Source: Eutrigla gurnardus (lineage: Eukaryota; Chordata; Actinopteri; Perciformes; Triglidae). From it: a stretch of 64,000 nt of DNA. The notes under the pieces are model-generated. The model was not told the origin of the DNA and did not search any database. It was given only the letters and a program-made list of their open reading frames with translations. Where the stretch lies: contig OY741267.1 in NCBI GenBank assembly GCA_963514095.1, forward strand, positions 2,268,413 through 2,332,412. Direction: 5' to 3'. The first letter of the stretch is position 1, and the number at the start of each line of letters is the position of its first letter. Position numbers and translations under genes: made by a program. Positions 40,101-45,931 of the stretch are shown here, in pieces.

Positions 40101-42010
40101 TCTAAACGCTACAAAGTTCTATCTAAACGCTACAAACAAAGTTCTATCTAAACGCTACAAACAAAGTTCTATCTAAACACTACAAACAAAGTTCTATCTA
40201 AACACTACAAACAAAGTTCTATCTAAACACTATAAACAAAGTTCTATCTAAACGCTACAAACAAAGTTCTATCTAAACACTACAAACAAAGTTCTATCTA
40301 AACACTACAAACAAAGTTCTATCTAAACACTACAAACAAAGTTCTATCTAAACGCTACAAACAAAGTTCTATCTAAACACTACAAACAAAGTTCTATCTA
40401 AACACTAAAAAGTTCTATCTAAACACTACAAACAAAGTTCTATCTAAACGCTCCGGTTCGCGGTATATTTTGACGTCATTACGGCTACTGCCGGTGGCGT
40501 CTTCCTGATTCATGCAGCTTCTCTGAATCAACAGAACTTCATCTGAATGTATTATACTTTTGCAAGTTTTTGTTTTGGAAGCCTCTCTCCGTCTGAACTA
40601 TTACAGATGTCACATAAATAAGAGGTTTATTAAACGCAGTTTAATGTGATATCTGGTTATTAAGTTCAGTTAAAGCTGTATTCTACGATTTGAGCCCCCC
40701 CACCCTCACACACACACACACCCCTCCCCTCTGTGCTCCTCCGAGCTCGTATCGTTCTCCCCTCGCAGCCTCCCACCTCCCTCTTATTTTACGAAAATAA
40801 TTCAGCGAAATTTGTTTCTGAAAACATTTTAGGCGAGAAATAAGCTATGCAGTTGCTGAATCTGTCTTGATTTTACATAGACAATGAATGGGAACATTAA
40901 TAAAATATTAAAATATTTCTTTTTCCCAAGTGTAAATATGTGCAAAACCAAATCAAAGTTCTACTTTGTCAATACAGAGTGCAAATAGTGCAAACGGAGC
41001 CTGACCAAGTATGTCATGAACAACATGCTGCAACTACAGCATCTTCAGCATCTCTGACATCGCAGCTGTCAAGTGTATCAATGCTTCGGGAGTTTTGTCT
41101 TATCTCTGGGCTGGTGATGCTGCTATGGCAGCTTGCTCCTCAAGGTAACGAGCCAGCATATCCAACGTGCCCGTCATTAACTTGTGTGATGGTAATTGTA
41201 GCCGTTTCTGCTTGGACATTTTCACCGCGGTAGCCGCTGAACTACGATGAAAAAAAGCAGTCCCACGTCTCACCCGCCCGAGTAAACGAGCGACGCAGGG
41301 AACACCGAAACCAGCTTGGGTTGCAAGATTTATAGTGTGCGCAAAACAGATGTGCGACTTCAATCCCGCGTCGCGCACGGCCACGTCCATATTACGTGCA
41401 TTGTCGGTAACAATAAGCGATGTCGTAGTTGGGTTTTTTAAGCTCCCAGTCAGTAACAGCTCTCTGTAAAACCTCAGCTATGTATAGCTCACAAATCTCG
41501 CGAGGTGGTCTCGTGGTACGAGATCTCGTCACACCCCTAATGTTCGCCCATCTATTATTCAATTACTTTTCCTGATGTTTTTTTTGTATCGTTTCACCAT
41601 CAGTATCATGATATTTAGGGAAGGGTGTCATGTCGAAACTAATCCTAGATGAACATATTCATGAAGTGTGCAAACAAATGTAGTGCATATACTCACACAC
41701 AGTATCAACACAATCTGTCTAGTTGTAGGAAGACCATCAGATTATTTCAAAAGGAGGAAGGCTGCTTCCAAATATTGTATCTGTTATTATATTTACAATA
41801 ACAATCATCGTGTTCTCCTTCACGTACTCCCTAAAATCAGTCTTCTATTATGTCCAATCAGTGGTCCTGCTGGTGTTGGCATGTGTCCTGCTGGTTTCCC
41901 GAGTCTGTACTGTCATCTGGAGGAATTACTGGCGGCCTCTCCACTCACCGGGCTCGGCCCAGCTGATGGTCTCACCCCTTGATGGCAGAACATTCCGGAT
42001 CATCACTTAA
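15602..42010 (+). CDS. TspO/tryptophan-rich-sensory-protein-like membrane protein, 7 exons, 306 aa
   Basis: Coding exons: 15602-15701, 29506-29650, 29770-29865, 34795-34939, 35055-35200, 35821-35960, 41862-42010. Every junction has GT/AG, phases match (1,2,2,0,2,1), and the joined frame is open from ATG to TAA. The protein has about eight hydrophobic segments: near residues 9-29, 54-80, 88-112, 115-140, 163-187, 195-217, 230-247 and 259-275. The second carries [17 protein letters not shown] (52-68), which matches the TPAGxTFSIWGxIY signature of bacterial and cyanobacterial tryptophan-rich sensory proteins. The family binds tetrapyrroles or related ligands in membranes; the role of this animal version is unknown to me. 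The MKDHSLPR start precedes the first membrane segment. Introns 1, 3 and 6 are swollen by transposons and satellites, yet no coding exon is damaged, so the gene is probably functional. Confidence 0.88.
17269..18376. mobile_element. Fold-back element rich in GATATC words, with a SINE in its loop
   Basis: Arms 17269-17532 and 18111-18376 are inverted copies, roughly 95% identical by eye (for example GATATGTATTGCAGATATC against its complement at the far end). GATATC or near variants recur every 20-40 bp in arms, loop and left flank (17100-17268). The loop contains a complete SINE insertion. No coding frame. Borders outside the arms are unclear. Confidence 0.8.
17678..18062 (-). mobile_element. 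tRNA-derived SINE with 13-bp target-site duplication
   Basis: On the minus strand it begins GGGCTGCACGGTGGTGTAGT, with an A box (GTGTAGTGGGTAGC region) and B box (GGTTCGATCCC). A conserved body follows and the tail ends AAAATGGATGGATGG. It is flanked by GATATTCAAAATT at 17665-17677 and 18063-18075, a perfect 13-bp duplication, so this copy is full length. Confidence 0.93.
18474..19136. mobile_element. TTAA-flanked MITE
   Basis: Ends AGATAGAGTCTACGATTT and AAATCGTAGAATACAGCT form an imperfect inverted repeat, with TTAA at 18470-18473 and 19137-19140. TTAA targeting suggests a piggyBac-like mobiliser. A TG run and a G run lie near the right end. A deleted copy in reverse orientation is at 40674-40900. 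Confidence 0.7.
19141..19358 (+). repeat. Satellite-adjacent unique block, copy A
   Basis: The segment from CTGAACTTAATAACCAG to ATATACCGCGAACCGGA is present in reverse complement at 40452-40669, next to the second array. It defines the conserved edge of the satellite. Confidence 0.85.
19359..19650 (+). repeat. 25/21-bp satellite array, block 1a
   Basis: Tandem units read TTTAGATAGAACTTTGTTTG plus TAGYG (25 bp), interspersed with a 21-bp form lacking TTTG. Interrupted at 19651 by a hAT element. Confidence 0.95.
19651..20841. mobile_element. hAT element inside the satellite, copy 1
   Basis: Ends TAGGGCTGAACGATTT and AAATCGTTCAGCCCTA. The 8-bp duplication GCGTTTAG (19643-19650 and 20842-20849) is taken from the satellite itself. 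On the minus strand near 20380-20500 it keeps traces of a BED finger ([17 protein letters not shown]), so it derives from a ZBED-type hAT. Not autonomous. Confidence 0.92.
20842..21095 (+). repeat. 25/21-bp satellite array, block 1b
   Basis: Same units as block 1a, lying between the two hAT copies. Confidence 0.95.
21096..22284. mobile_element. hAT element inside the satellite, copy 2
   Basis: Nearly identical to 19651-20841 at an offset of 1445 bp, with only a few visible differences (for example CGCGTAGAAGTCGG against CGCGTTAGAAGTTGG). It is flanked by the same GCGTTTAG. The same flanking octamer in both copies fits duplication of array plus element better than two independent insertions. 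Confidence 0.92.
22285..22796 (+). repeat. 25/21-bp satellite array, block 1c
   Basis: The longest uninterrupted intron-1 block. It ends abruptly at the hAT element that starts at 22797. Confidence 0.95.
22797..24040 (+). mobile_element. hAT (ZBED-type) transposon remnant, copy A
   Basis: Starts TAGGGGTGTGACGAGATCTC. A frame at 23280-23608 encodes a transposase core: [16 protein letters not shown], then [18 protein letters not shown] and [25 protein letters not shown] and CFAHTINL are typical of ZBED/hAT transposases around the second catalytic Asp. N-terminal and dimerisation parts are missing. The right end, with CTCGTCTCGTTCTCG words, is degenerate near 24040. Confidence 0.8.
24255..24345. 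mobile_element. Charlie-like hAT end fragment
   Basis: GTCCGGCCCACTTGGG followed by GAGTCTGACACCCCTG resembles the right end of Charlie-type elements. Too short to delimit. Confidence 0.35.
25341..25409 (+). tRNA. tRNA-like module (degenerate, Ala-TGC-like)
   Basis: A box TAGTGTAGAGG (25348-25358) fits TRGYNNANNNG and B box GGTTCAATTCC (25390-25400) fits the GWTCRANNC core. GGCTTTGCACG between them resembles the anticodon arm of tRNA-Ala(TGC). The acceptor stem is poor, so it is probably a tRNA-derived sequence rather than a working tRNA gene. Confidence 0.45.
25821..25893 (-). tRNA. tRNA-like module (degenerate), minus strand
   Basis: On the minus strand GGGTCAGTGGTGATGCTC resembles a D arm, TGCCC...GGGCA forms a 5-bp anticodon stem, and GGTTCACATCCCGGCGAGG resembles a T arm. 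Each box has one mismatch to consensus. Confidence 0.35.
26331..27492. mobile_element. Harbinger-like element with Myb-like gene remnant and a tRNA-like module
   Basis: Ends CCTGTACTACGAAGCGAG and CTGCTTCGTAGTACAGG are mirrored. A frame from about 26515 reads [20 protein letters not shown], then QAKGN, resembling the start of the Myb/SANT-like partner protein encoded by Harbinger transposons. It breaks after about 40 codons. No DDE transposase remains. Confidence 0.75.
26798..26879 (+). tRNA. tRNA-like module with A box, B box and acceptor stem
   Basis: A box TAGCTTAGTGG (26803-26813) and B box GGTTCGAATCC (26857-26867) both fit consensus. GCTGATA at the 5' end can pair with TTTCGGC at the 3' end over 6 of 7 positions, including one G-U. 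The long spacing between boxes would need a long variable arm. A CT-rich tract follows, as after the module at 25341. Confidence 0.5.
27771..28880 (-). mobile_element. hAT element with BED-finger remnant
   Basis: Ends TAGTGTTGTCACGATACC and GGTATACCATGCAACCCTA. Flanks CTCTCTAC (27763-27770) and CTCTCCAC (28881-28888) match at 7 of 8. A minus frame at 27962-28165 reads [20 protein letters not shown], the second half of a BED zinc finger. The rest of the transposase is gone. A smaller hAT MITE sits inside. Confidence 0.85.
28302..28535. mobile_element. hAT MITE nested in 27771-28880
   Basis: Ends CAGTGGAGGTTCTAG and CCAGAACCGCCACTG. The 8-bp duplication TGGTGACG is perfect (28294-28301 and 28536-28543). 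234 bp, non-coding. Confidence 0.93.
28889..29505. other. Distal part of intron 1, nothing recognised
   Basis: Ordinary intronic sequence ahead of the exon-2 acceptor TTGTTTTCCAG. No repeat or RNA could be supported. Confidence 0.5.
29506..29650 (+). CDS. TspO-like gene, coding exon 2
   Basis: Acceptor TTTTCCAG, donor GTAAGC. Carries the [14 protein letters not shown] signature and membrane segment 2; two potential N-glycosylation or loop residues (NVS) precede it. Confidence 0.9.
29770..29865 (+). CDS. TspO-like gene, coding exon 3
   Basis: Acceptor TTTAAATAG, donor GTATGT. Encodes [18 protein letters not shown] and the rest of membrane segment 3. Confidence 0.88.
30060..30590 (-). mobile_element. 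L1 ORF2 fragment
   Basis: A minus frame at 30341-30586 has [20 protein letters not shown] and [18 protein letters not shown], matching the block after the L1 reverse transcriptase (INKFIW.GKRPRI...L.RPK..GGLALPN). Similarity fades below 30340. The MITE at 30578-31015 separates it from the endonuclease piece at 31406-31705, which may belong to the same L1. Confidence 0.75.
30578..31015. mobile_element. Terminal-inverted-repeat MITE inside an L1 fragment
   Basis: CCTCACCATGGCCAGAG...AGCTTTTTCTCTGCGCA at the left is mirrored at the right end, about 40 bp imperfect. The interior is packed with AGCTAACGTTAGCT palindromes. Confidence 0.85.
31040..31415. repeat. Dispersed AT-rich repeat, copy 2
   Basis: Diverged relative of 10190-10660 (shared GCATCTGATTGGCTACAGA, TACGTCAGGAGTGTCTCAAAA and a terminal ATGAGACTG). 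Confidence 0.55.
31406..31705 (-). mobile_element. L1 endonuclease fragment
   Basis: The minus frame begins [20 protein letters not shown], followed by [15 protein letters not shown] and [12 protein letters not shown]. This is the N-terminus of L1 ORF2 (the APE endonuclease), with the catalytic QETH block present. It ends after about 100 codons. Confidence 0.85.
31743..32708. mobile_element. Long-inverted-repeat MITE at TTAA
   Basis: Arms of about 390 bp run from AGTGTAAGTTTGGCGG to ACGGACTATCC and back; the same 80-codon frame is therefore readable on both strands. TTAA lies at 31739-31742 and 32709-32712. The loop is about 200 bp. The open frame is shared by the arms but has no start context or domain. 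Confidence 0.9.
32713..33179. other. Intron 3 sequence, nothing recognised
   Basis: Part of intron 3 with a poly-A run near 33013. No element borders seen. Confidence 0.45.
33193..33335 (+). mobile_element. 5'-truncated SINE tail with 13-bp duplication
   Basis: AGACTGTCCAGGGTGTACC to a (GGAT)n tail matches the 3' half of the SINE at 17678-18062. TGGGCCGTTTACC flanks both sides (33180-33192 and 33336-33348). Confidence 0.9.
33448..33672 (-). mobile_element. L1 ORF1 C-terminal fragment
   Basis: [17 protein letters not shown], then [12 protein letters not shown] and [13 protein letters not shown] resemble the C-terminal nucleic-acid-binding domain of L1 ORF1 proteins (kRR.....f..LYPA.LR......F....A..Fi). 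Confidence 0.65.
33688..34560 (-). mobile_element. CR1/L2-like LINE 3' fragment
   Basis: A frame at 34214-34456 reads [38 protein letters not shown] and [15 protein letters not shown], the post-catalytic region of a LINE reverse transcriptase. Minus-strand sequence continues to an AAATAAATAAACAAAC tail at about 33688, giving the 3' end. 5'-truncated copy in intron 3. Confidence 0.8.
34795..34939 (+). CDS. TspO-like gene, coding exon 4
   Basis: Acceptor TTCTGTCTTGCAG, donor GTATTG (weak but phase-consistent). Encodes membrane segment 4 and the loop ending [13 protein letters not shown]. Confidence 0.85.
35055..35200 (+). CDS. TspO-like gene, coding exon 5
   Basis: Acceptor CATCTGTTCAG, donor GTAAGC. 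Encodes [20 protein letters not shown] and the start of segment 6. An in-frame alternative acceptor 6 bp downstream (CTCCAG) would drop two residues. Confidence 0.88.
35821..35960 (+). CDS. TspO-like gene, coding exon 6
   Basis: Acceptor CTGTGTGCAG, donor GTGAGT. Encodes [16 protein letters not shown], membrane segment 7 and a hydrophilic stretch [14 protein letters not shown] long-inverted-repeat element begins 37 bp after its donor. Confidence 0.9.
35998..36530. mobile_element. Long-inverted-repeat MITE close to the exon-6 donor
   Basis: AATTACCCCACTAATAATGC at 35998 is mirrored at 36530. Arms of about 180 bp pair almost perfectly, and an inner hairpin (GATTTTTTATAAATGCTTG) extends the fold. 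Non-coding. Confidence 0.88.
36531..37149. other. Intron 6 sequence before the satellite
   Basis: Contains a short TACATTTACATTTAGGGCATT word near 36904 that recurs in fish repeats. Otherwise nothing recognised. Confidence 0.4.
37150..40451 (-). repeat. 25/21-bp satellite array, reverse orientation
   Basis: About 3.3 kb of tandem units, reverse complement of the intron-1 units (CAAAGTTCTATCTAAACRCTA frame). Rare marker variants repeat at fixed offsets: TTCTACCC at 38773 and 39645, and a TTTTATCTAAAC variant likewise 872 bp apart. This points to a higher-order unit of about 872 bp. No transposon interrupts it. Confidence 0.97.
40452..40669 (-). repeat. Satellite-adjacent unique block, copy B
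   Basis: Reverse-complement copy of 19141-19358, beginning TCCGGTTCGCGGTATATT. It continues into a deleted copy of the TTAA MITE (40674-40900). Confidence 0.85.
40674..40900 (-). mobile_element. Deleted copy of the TTAA MITE
   Basis: AGCTGTATTCTACGATTT and onward matches the right part of 18474-19136 in reverse. It stops at GAATGGGAACATT, where hAT sequence begins. Confidence 0.75.
40905..41539 (-). mobile_element. hAT (ZBED-type) transposon remnant, copy B
   Basis: Reverse-oriented relative of 22797-24040, ending at TAGGGGTGTGACGAGATCTC (read on minus). A 96-codon minus frame repeats the [13 protein letters not shown] and [10 protein letters not shown] blocks. Its 3' portion is deleted and fused to the MITE at about 40900. 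Confidence 0.82.
41862..42010 (+). CDS. TspO-like gene, coding exon 7 and stop
   Basis: Acceptor TGTCCAATCAG joins phase 1 and encodes the last membrane segment and a polar tail ending TFRIIT, TAA at 42008-42010. A second in-frame acceptor (CTAAAATCAG, exon from 41841) would add seven residues; the choice is not decided by sequence. Confidence 0.8.
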
Positions 42011-42439
42011 ACAACTGGAAGTACTCAGTCCTTCCTGTGCCATCGTGGCCGTTGAGATTACGGATTACATTGAATGCGCCATGAAGTTTTACACGCACAA
42101 AGGTGTGGCACCACTTTCTTCTGAATAATAATTACTACTACGACTGTTGGCACTACTTATTAATACTTTTGTAAACAAATGCATGCATACGGTTTGATGA
42201 TCATGTTTTCAATTGCTATATTACTTCAGGCTGCTTGCTGGGGTTTATTGACCATTTGAACGTGTTCTGGGTCTGACTATCTCTTTTAAAGAGAGTCAGA
42301 ATTCATTCAAATAAGTGGGCTGAGTGTTGCTGGCTGTAACACACAACATGCAGTGCAGACATATCAGGGACGTCTGGCCCAGAAACTCTGTTCTGTGGGA
42401 GAACCTTGGAATGCTTCTCCTGAGATTTTCCCCCACTTC

Positions 42440-42531
42440 ACTCCATACATGTCAGAAACTGCTGCCCTTTCCCCTGGTATGCCCCAGGTTTCTGTCTTGG
42501 GTCCTGTATTATTTGCTTTACACACTACCCT
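42440..42531 (+). mobile_element. LINE reverse-transcriptase fragment
   Basis: LSPGMPQVSVLGPVLFALHT corresponds to the conserved GVPQGSVLGPLLF motif of LINE reverse transcriptases. Cut off by the Tc1/mariner-type insertion at 42534. Confidence 0.7.
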
Positions 42532-42533
42532 TA

Positions 42534-43549
42534 CAGTTTTTCTCGATTGTTTACACACATTTTCTGAACGCATGCCTCACACTCTCAGAACTCTACACAC
42601 AAATTAAAAAACACACACCCAATGGGCAAAACCCCTCAATTCTCCTGCAAAATGAAACTTTACATTCAAAACAATGTTATTTCTTCTCAAAATGGTATTT
42701 TGAGAAGAAATACAAACCATCATATGAATAGACATTTATAAGAACCAGTTGAACACTGATGTGTTCAATGTAAAACACGATGAACACTTCTTCTCCATTT
42801 ACCATAATGACTTAGGCCTTTTTTTGTTCAGTGTTACACTCACTACAGACAGTACATACATACATGTGTTGTAAAATCTTTTAGAATATTGTTTTTAGAT
42901 ATTTTATTTTTCCCACAAGAATACTGTAATGAATACAGTTTTCATCCCAACCAACACAAAGTTGCATATACAGTGGTCTACAAAACCAGAAGAATTTACT
43001 GTGTACACAGTTACAAAAAAACAACAACTATCCCACATCCTCTCTTCTGTTTCGGTCTGGCCACAGCACCTCATCCACATCACAGGCAATGCAAGCGATG
43101 GCCAAGCAGCGGGGGAAATATCTCCTCGTACTCTCACTCCTCTGGCTCTGCCTCTGTTGCCAATGTTGGCATCCATTGCTCCAAAACAGAAGAGCTCACC
43201 CGTTGCACTTTTATGCTAATGCTCTGATTGCAAATTGTAAAACTGTGTTGCAGGTGTTTTCCCATGTGATGAGTCAGTGTGCATAGTAGGGAAATTCACT
43301 TTAGAATTTTGAATGGCAGTGTGTTCCTTGTGAAAACAAGAGATTGTCTTCATGAAAATTGTGCCAAATGCAGAGAATTGTGTGTAGTGTTTTGAAAAAA
43401 GTGTGTTTTAAAACTGCAATTTGAGTGTAAAGCAGGAATTGTGTTTGCAGTTTAGCAGAGTTAGTTCAGGGGGTTGGTGCATGAGTTACATGTTGTGTTC
43501 ATCGTGTCTCAAGTACCAGTATTTGTGTGTAAACAATTGAGAAAAACTG
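42534..43549 (-). mobile_element. Internal-deletion derivative of a Tc1/mariner-type element
   Basis: TA-flanked (42532-42533, 43550-43551) with ends CAGTTTTTCTCGATTGTTTA and TAAACAATTGAGAAAAACTG. Read on minus, 42950-43176 contains GNRGRARGVRVRG and, in another frame, ACDVDEVLWPD. These match the first and last parts of the transposase at 48140-50997. The catalytic middle is missing. Confidence 0.85.
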
Positions 43550-43712
43550 TAAGTCATATTATTGGCACATTTAAAGGTATGTTATCCAACTGTTTCTTTT
43601 AAGTCTGATGAGACTGACATACTGATTGTTGCATTACTCTCTCACTGCCATTAAGTGATGGATTGCTAATACCTTTTTTCCACCTTTTTAGACTTTTATA
43701 CAATATCCTTTG

Positions 43713-43718
43713 AATAAA
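43713..43718 (+). terminator. Candidate poly(A) signal for the TspO-like gene
   Basis: First AATAAA after the TAA at 42010. It would give a 1.7-kb 3' UTR, of which about 1 kb is the inserted element at 42534-43549. Confidence 0.35.
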
Positions 43719-43997
43719 ATACTAAAGATCTTTGTTGAATTCATTTTTTCATTTGCCATTTAAACCATTCTTTTTCACATCTTATGCTTTTAATGTGATT
43801 TGCTGAAAATGTAAAATCAGCTGCAAAAATCCTCTTATTTGCAGGTATTTCTGACAACAACATACTATTAAAACACAATTAAGTACACTGCTGCTCCTCC
43901 AGTCTCAATGAGATTGGCCAATACGACATATGTAAAAAAAAAGAAAGAAAGCTGCAAGCAGCCATGAACTGTTCCTCCCCCCTTGTTCATGTCGGGG

Positions 43998-44000
43998 CTA

Positions 44001-44040
<40 letters not shown>

Positions 44041-44052
44041 CATATATATATG

Positions 44053-44115
<63 letters not shown>

Positions 44116-44305
44116 ATATACAGTATATATATATATATATATATACATACATATATATACAGTATATATATATATATATACATACATACATATACAGTAT
44201 ATATATATACATACATACATATATATACATATATATGTGTATATATATATAGATGTATATATACACATATATATATATATGTGTATATATATATATATAT
44301 GTTCT
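43998..44305. repeat. TA/TATATACA microsatellite
   Basis: Alternating TA with TACA/TATG interruptions over about 300 bp. The YIYIYI frames on both strands are composition artefacts. A short related tract lies at 45355-45395. Confidence 0.97.
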
Positions 44306-44309
44306 GTTA

Positions 44310-45263
44310 AAAATATCAAGACTATTGCCAGCCATTAAAATGCAACTGGCTACTAGTGATAACAGTGACTTGCAGCATATCTGCACAGAGCGTTTTCAGT
44401 GCTTTCTATCAAACATGCTTGACATTGGCAACATTTTGAAGACCACATCCATTAGGTTTCAGAAGGAAAAGCTGACCATTGGAGAATGTAAGGATGAACT
44501 CATGGTGGCCATTGGACAGTTCACACTTCTGCTTGATGGTGAAGGCCACAGGGCACACACTGTTTCTAATGCTGATGCTGACAGAGACAAGACAGACTTA
44601 CTCAGTGGGTTAATTGAAGAGTTTGAAATCAGATATGACTCCCTCAAGTCATGTGATCATTTCTTAGTATTTGATCCTTCAACATGGCCTCAGGAAATGC
44701 AAGACCTCCACAGTTTTGGAAACACAACAGTTTGCAACATTCTCAAGAAATATGAGGCCACCTTGCAACTTGGCAAAGACACCACTGTGACAGAATGGAT
44801 GCGCTTAAAGCAGGCAGGAAAACGCCTGGGAGCCTCTTCTGTGTATGACTTAGTCCAAATAGTAAATACAAGTAACCCAGATGCTTACTCCAACATCAAC
44901 AAGGTGGTTAAGCTGTCTCTTACACTGCCTTTAAGTAGTGCAGCTTGTGAGAGGGGATTCTCACATCTCAACATAATAAAAACCAAGTACAGATCTCGTC
45001 TGTCACATGCTCGTCTCTCAGCCCTGATGCACATTCACCTGTCAAAGCAGACCACAGAGACATTTGACCCAAAGCAAGCTGTTGACCTGTGGAGGGAGAC
45101 AGCTAATCGGAGGCTCAACCAAGGACAGGGAGGTGCATCTGCAGCATCTTCATCATCTACCATGCAGGAAGCTGAAGCAGTGGGTAGGGGGGCTGACACT
45201 GTGGAGGACAGTGGGGGCGACACTGAGGACGACAGTGAGGAAGACTGCACTTTAAGTCTTTAA
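44310..45263 (+). mobile_element. hAT transposase C-terminal half, open frame
   Basis: The frame, open from the microsatellite to the TAA at 45261-45263, ends in a hAT dimerisation domain: NKVVKLSLTLPLSSAACERG, FSHLNIIKTKYRSRLSHARL and SALMHIHLSK. Upstream are conserved blocks such as DHFLVFDPSTWPQEMQ. The tail is acidic (EDSGGDTEDDSEED). About 310 codons without a stop suggest a fairly young copy. The BED finger and the first catalytic part are absent, apparently replaced by the TA repeat. It resembles the ZNF862-like/hAT proteins common in fish. Confidence 0.8.
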
Positions 45264-45392
45264 ACCACGCTACTTGAGTAGATGGTGTTTGCAGTACCAA
45301 ACACCATCTCCTGGTACTCACCTGAGTAACCCACTGAAAAAATTATGTGCACCCCTGTATATATATACATATATACATATATATACACACAC

Positions 45393-45826
45393 ACTAGGGC
45401 CGGGACTCAATAAAAAAAAATAATCTAATTAATTAGAGGCTTTGTAATTAATTAATCGAAATTAATTGCATTTTAATCGCCTGAGAACAGTGAGAAGTAA
45501 TTTCTTTCACATGGATTTTTAGTATACCATTGAATAATGACTGAATACATAAGCTTAAGCAACAAAATATTGTTTATTTTTGTTCAACCAAGTCCAACAG
45601 ACCAGTGCCATTTTTGCCATTAAGTGTAGCGATAGCGTGGCGAGGGAGCAAGGCGGGAAGAAATTAAACTAAAGGATTTAACCAAAAATAACCAGAAAGA
45701 ACCAACAACGCCACCCTGGGAGTTTCACCCAGGGAATTAATTTAGAGTGCGAGGCACACAGGTAAGTTCACTTATAAACAGGCATGAGACGTGGTTTGAA
45801 TGTTATATTAAAAAAATAGTTTTATT
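45393..45826. mobile_element. hAT-like end and unassigned sequence to the L1 target site
   Basis: TAGGGCCGGGACTCAATAAA followed by AATTAATTAGAGGCTTTG and TAATTAATCGAAATTAAT matches a recurrent fish hAT-type terminus. The matching right end is not seen. Sequence from 45628 on is unassigned, with a CCCTGGG...CCCAGGG hairpin near 45714. Confidence 0.45.
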
Positions 45827-45840
45827 AAATAATCTCTTTA
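45827..45840. repeat. L1 target-site duplication, left copy
   Basis: AAATAATCTCTTTA, identical to 58205-58218. Confidence 0.93.
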
Positions 45841-45931
45841 TTTTTTTGAAACTTTCTTTTTATTAAGTTTTCAATTCCTTTTTCAACAATAAAGGACAAA
45901 CAATGAAACATAAAACCGAGAAAAGAGAAAA

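Noticed and set aside
19359..40451. Regular short repeats resembling a CRISPR array.
   Set aside because: Units are contiguous with no unique spacers and lie in a vertebrate gene's introns. This is a satellite.
43868..44386. Open frames on both strands made of Tyr/Ile repeats.
   Set aside because: Produced by the TA-rich microsatellite, not by coding selection.
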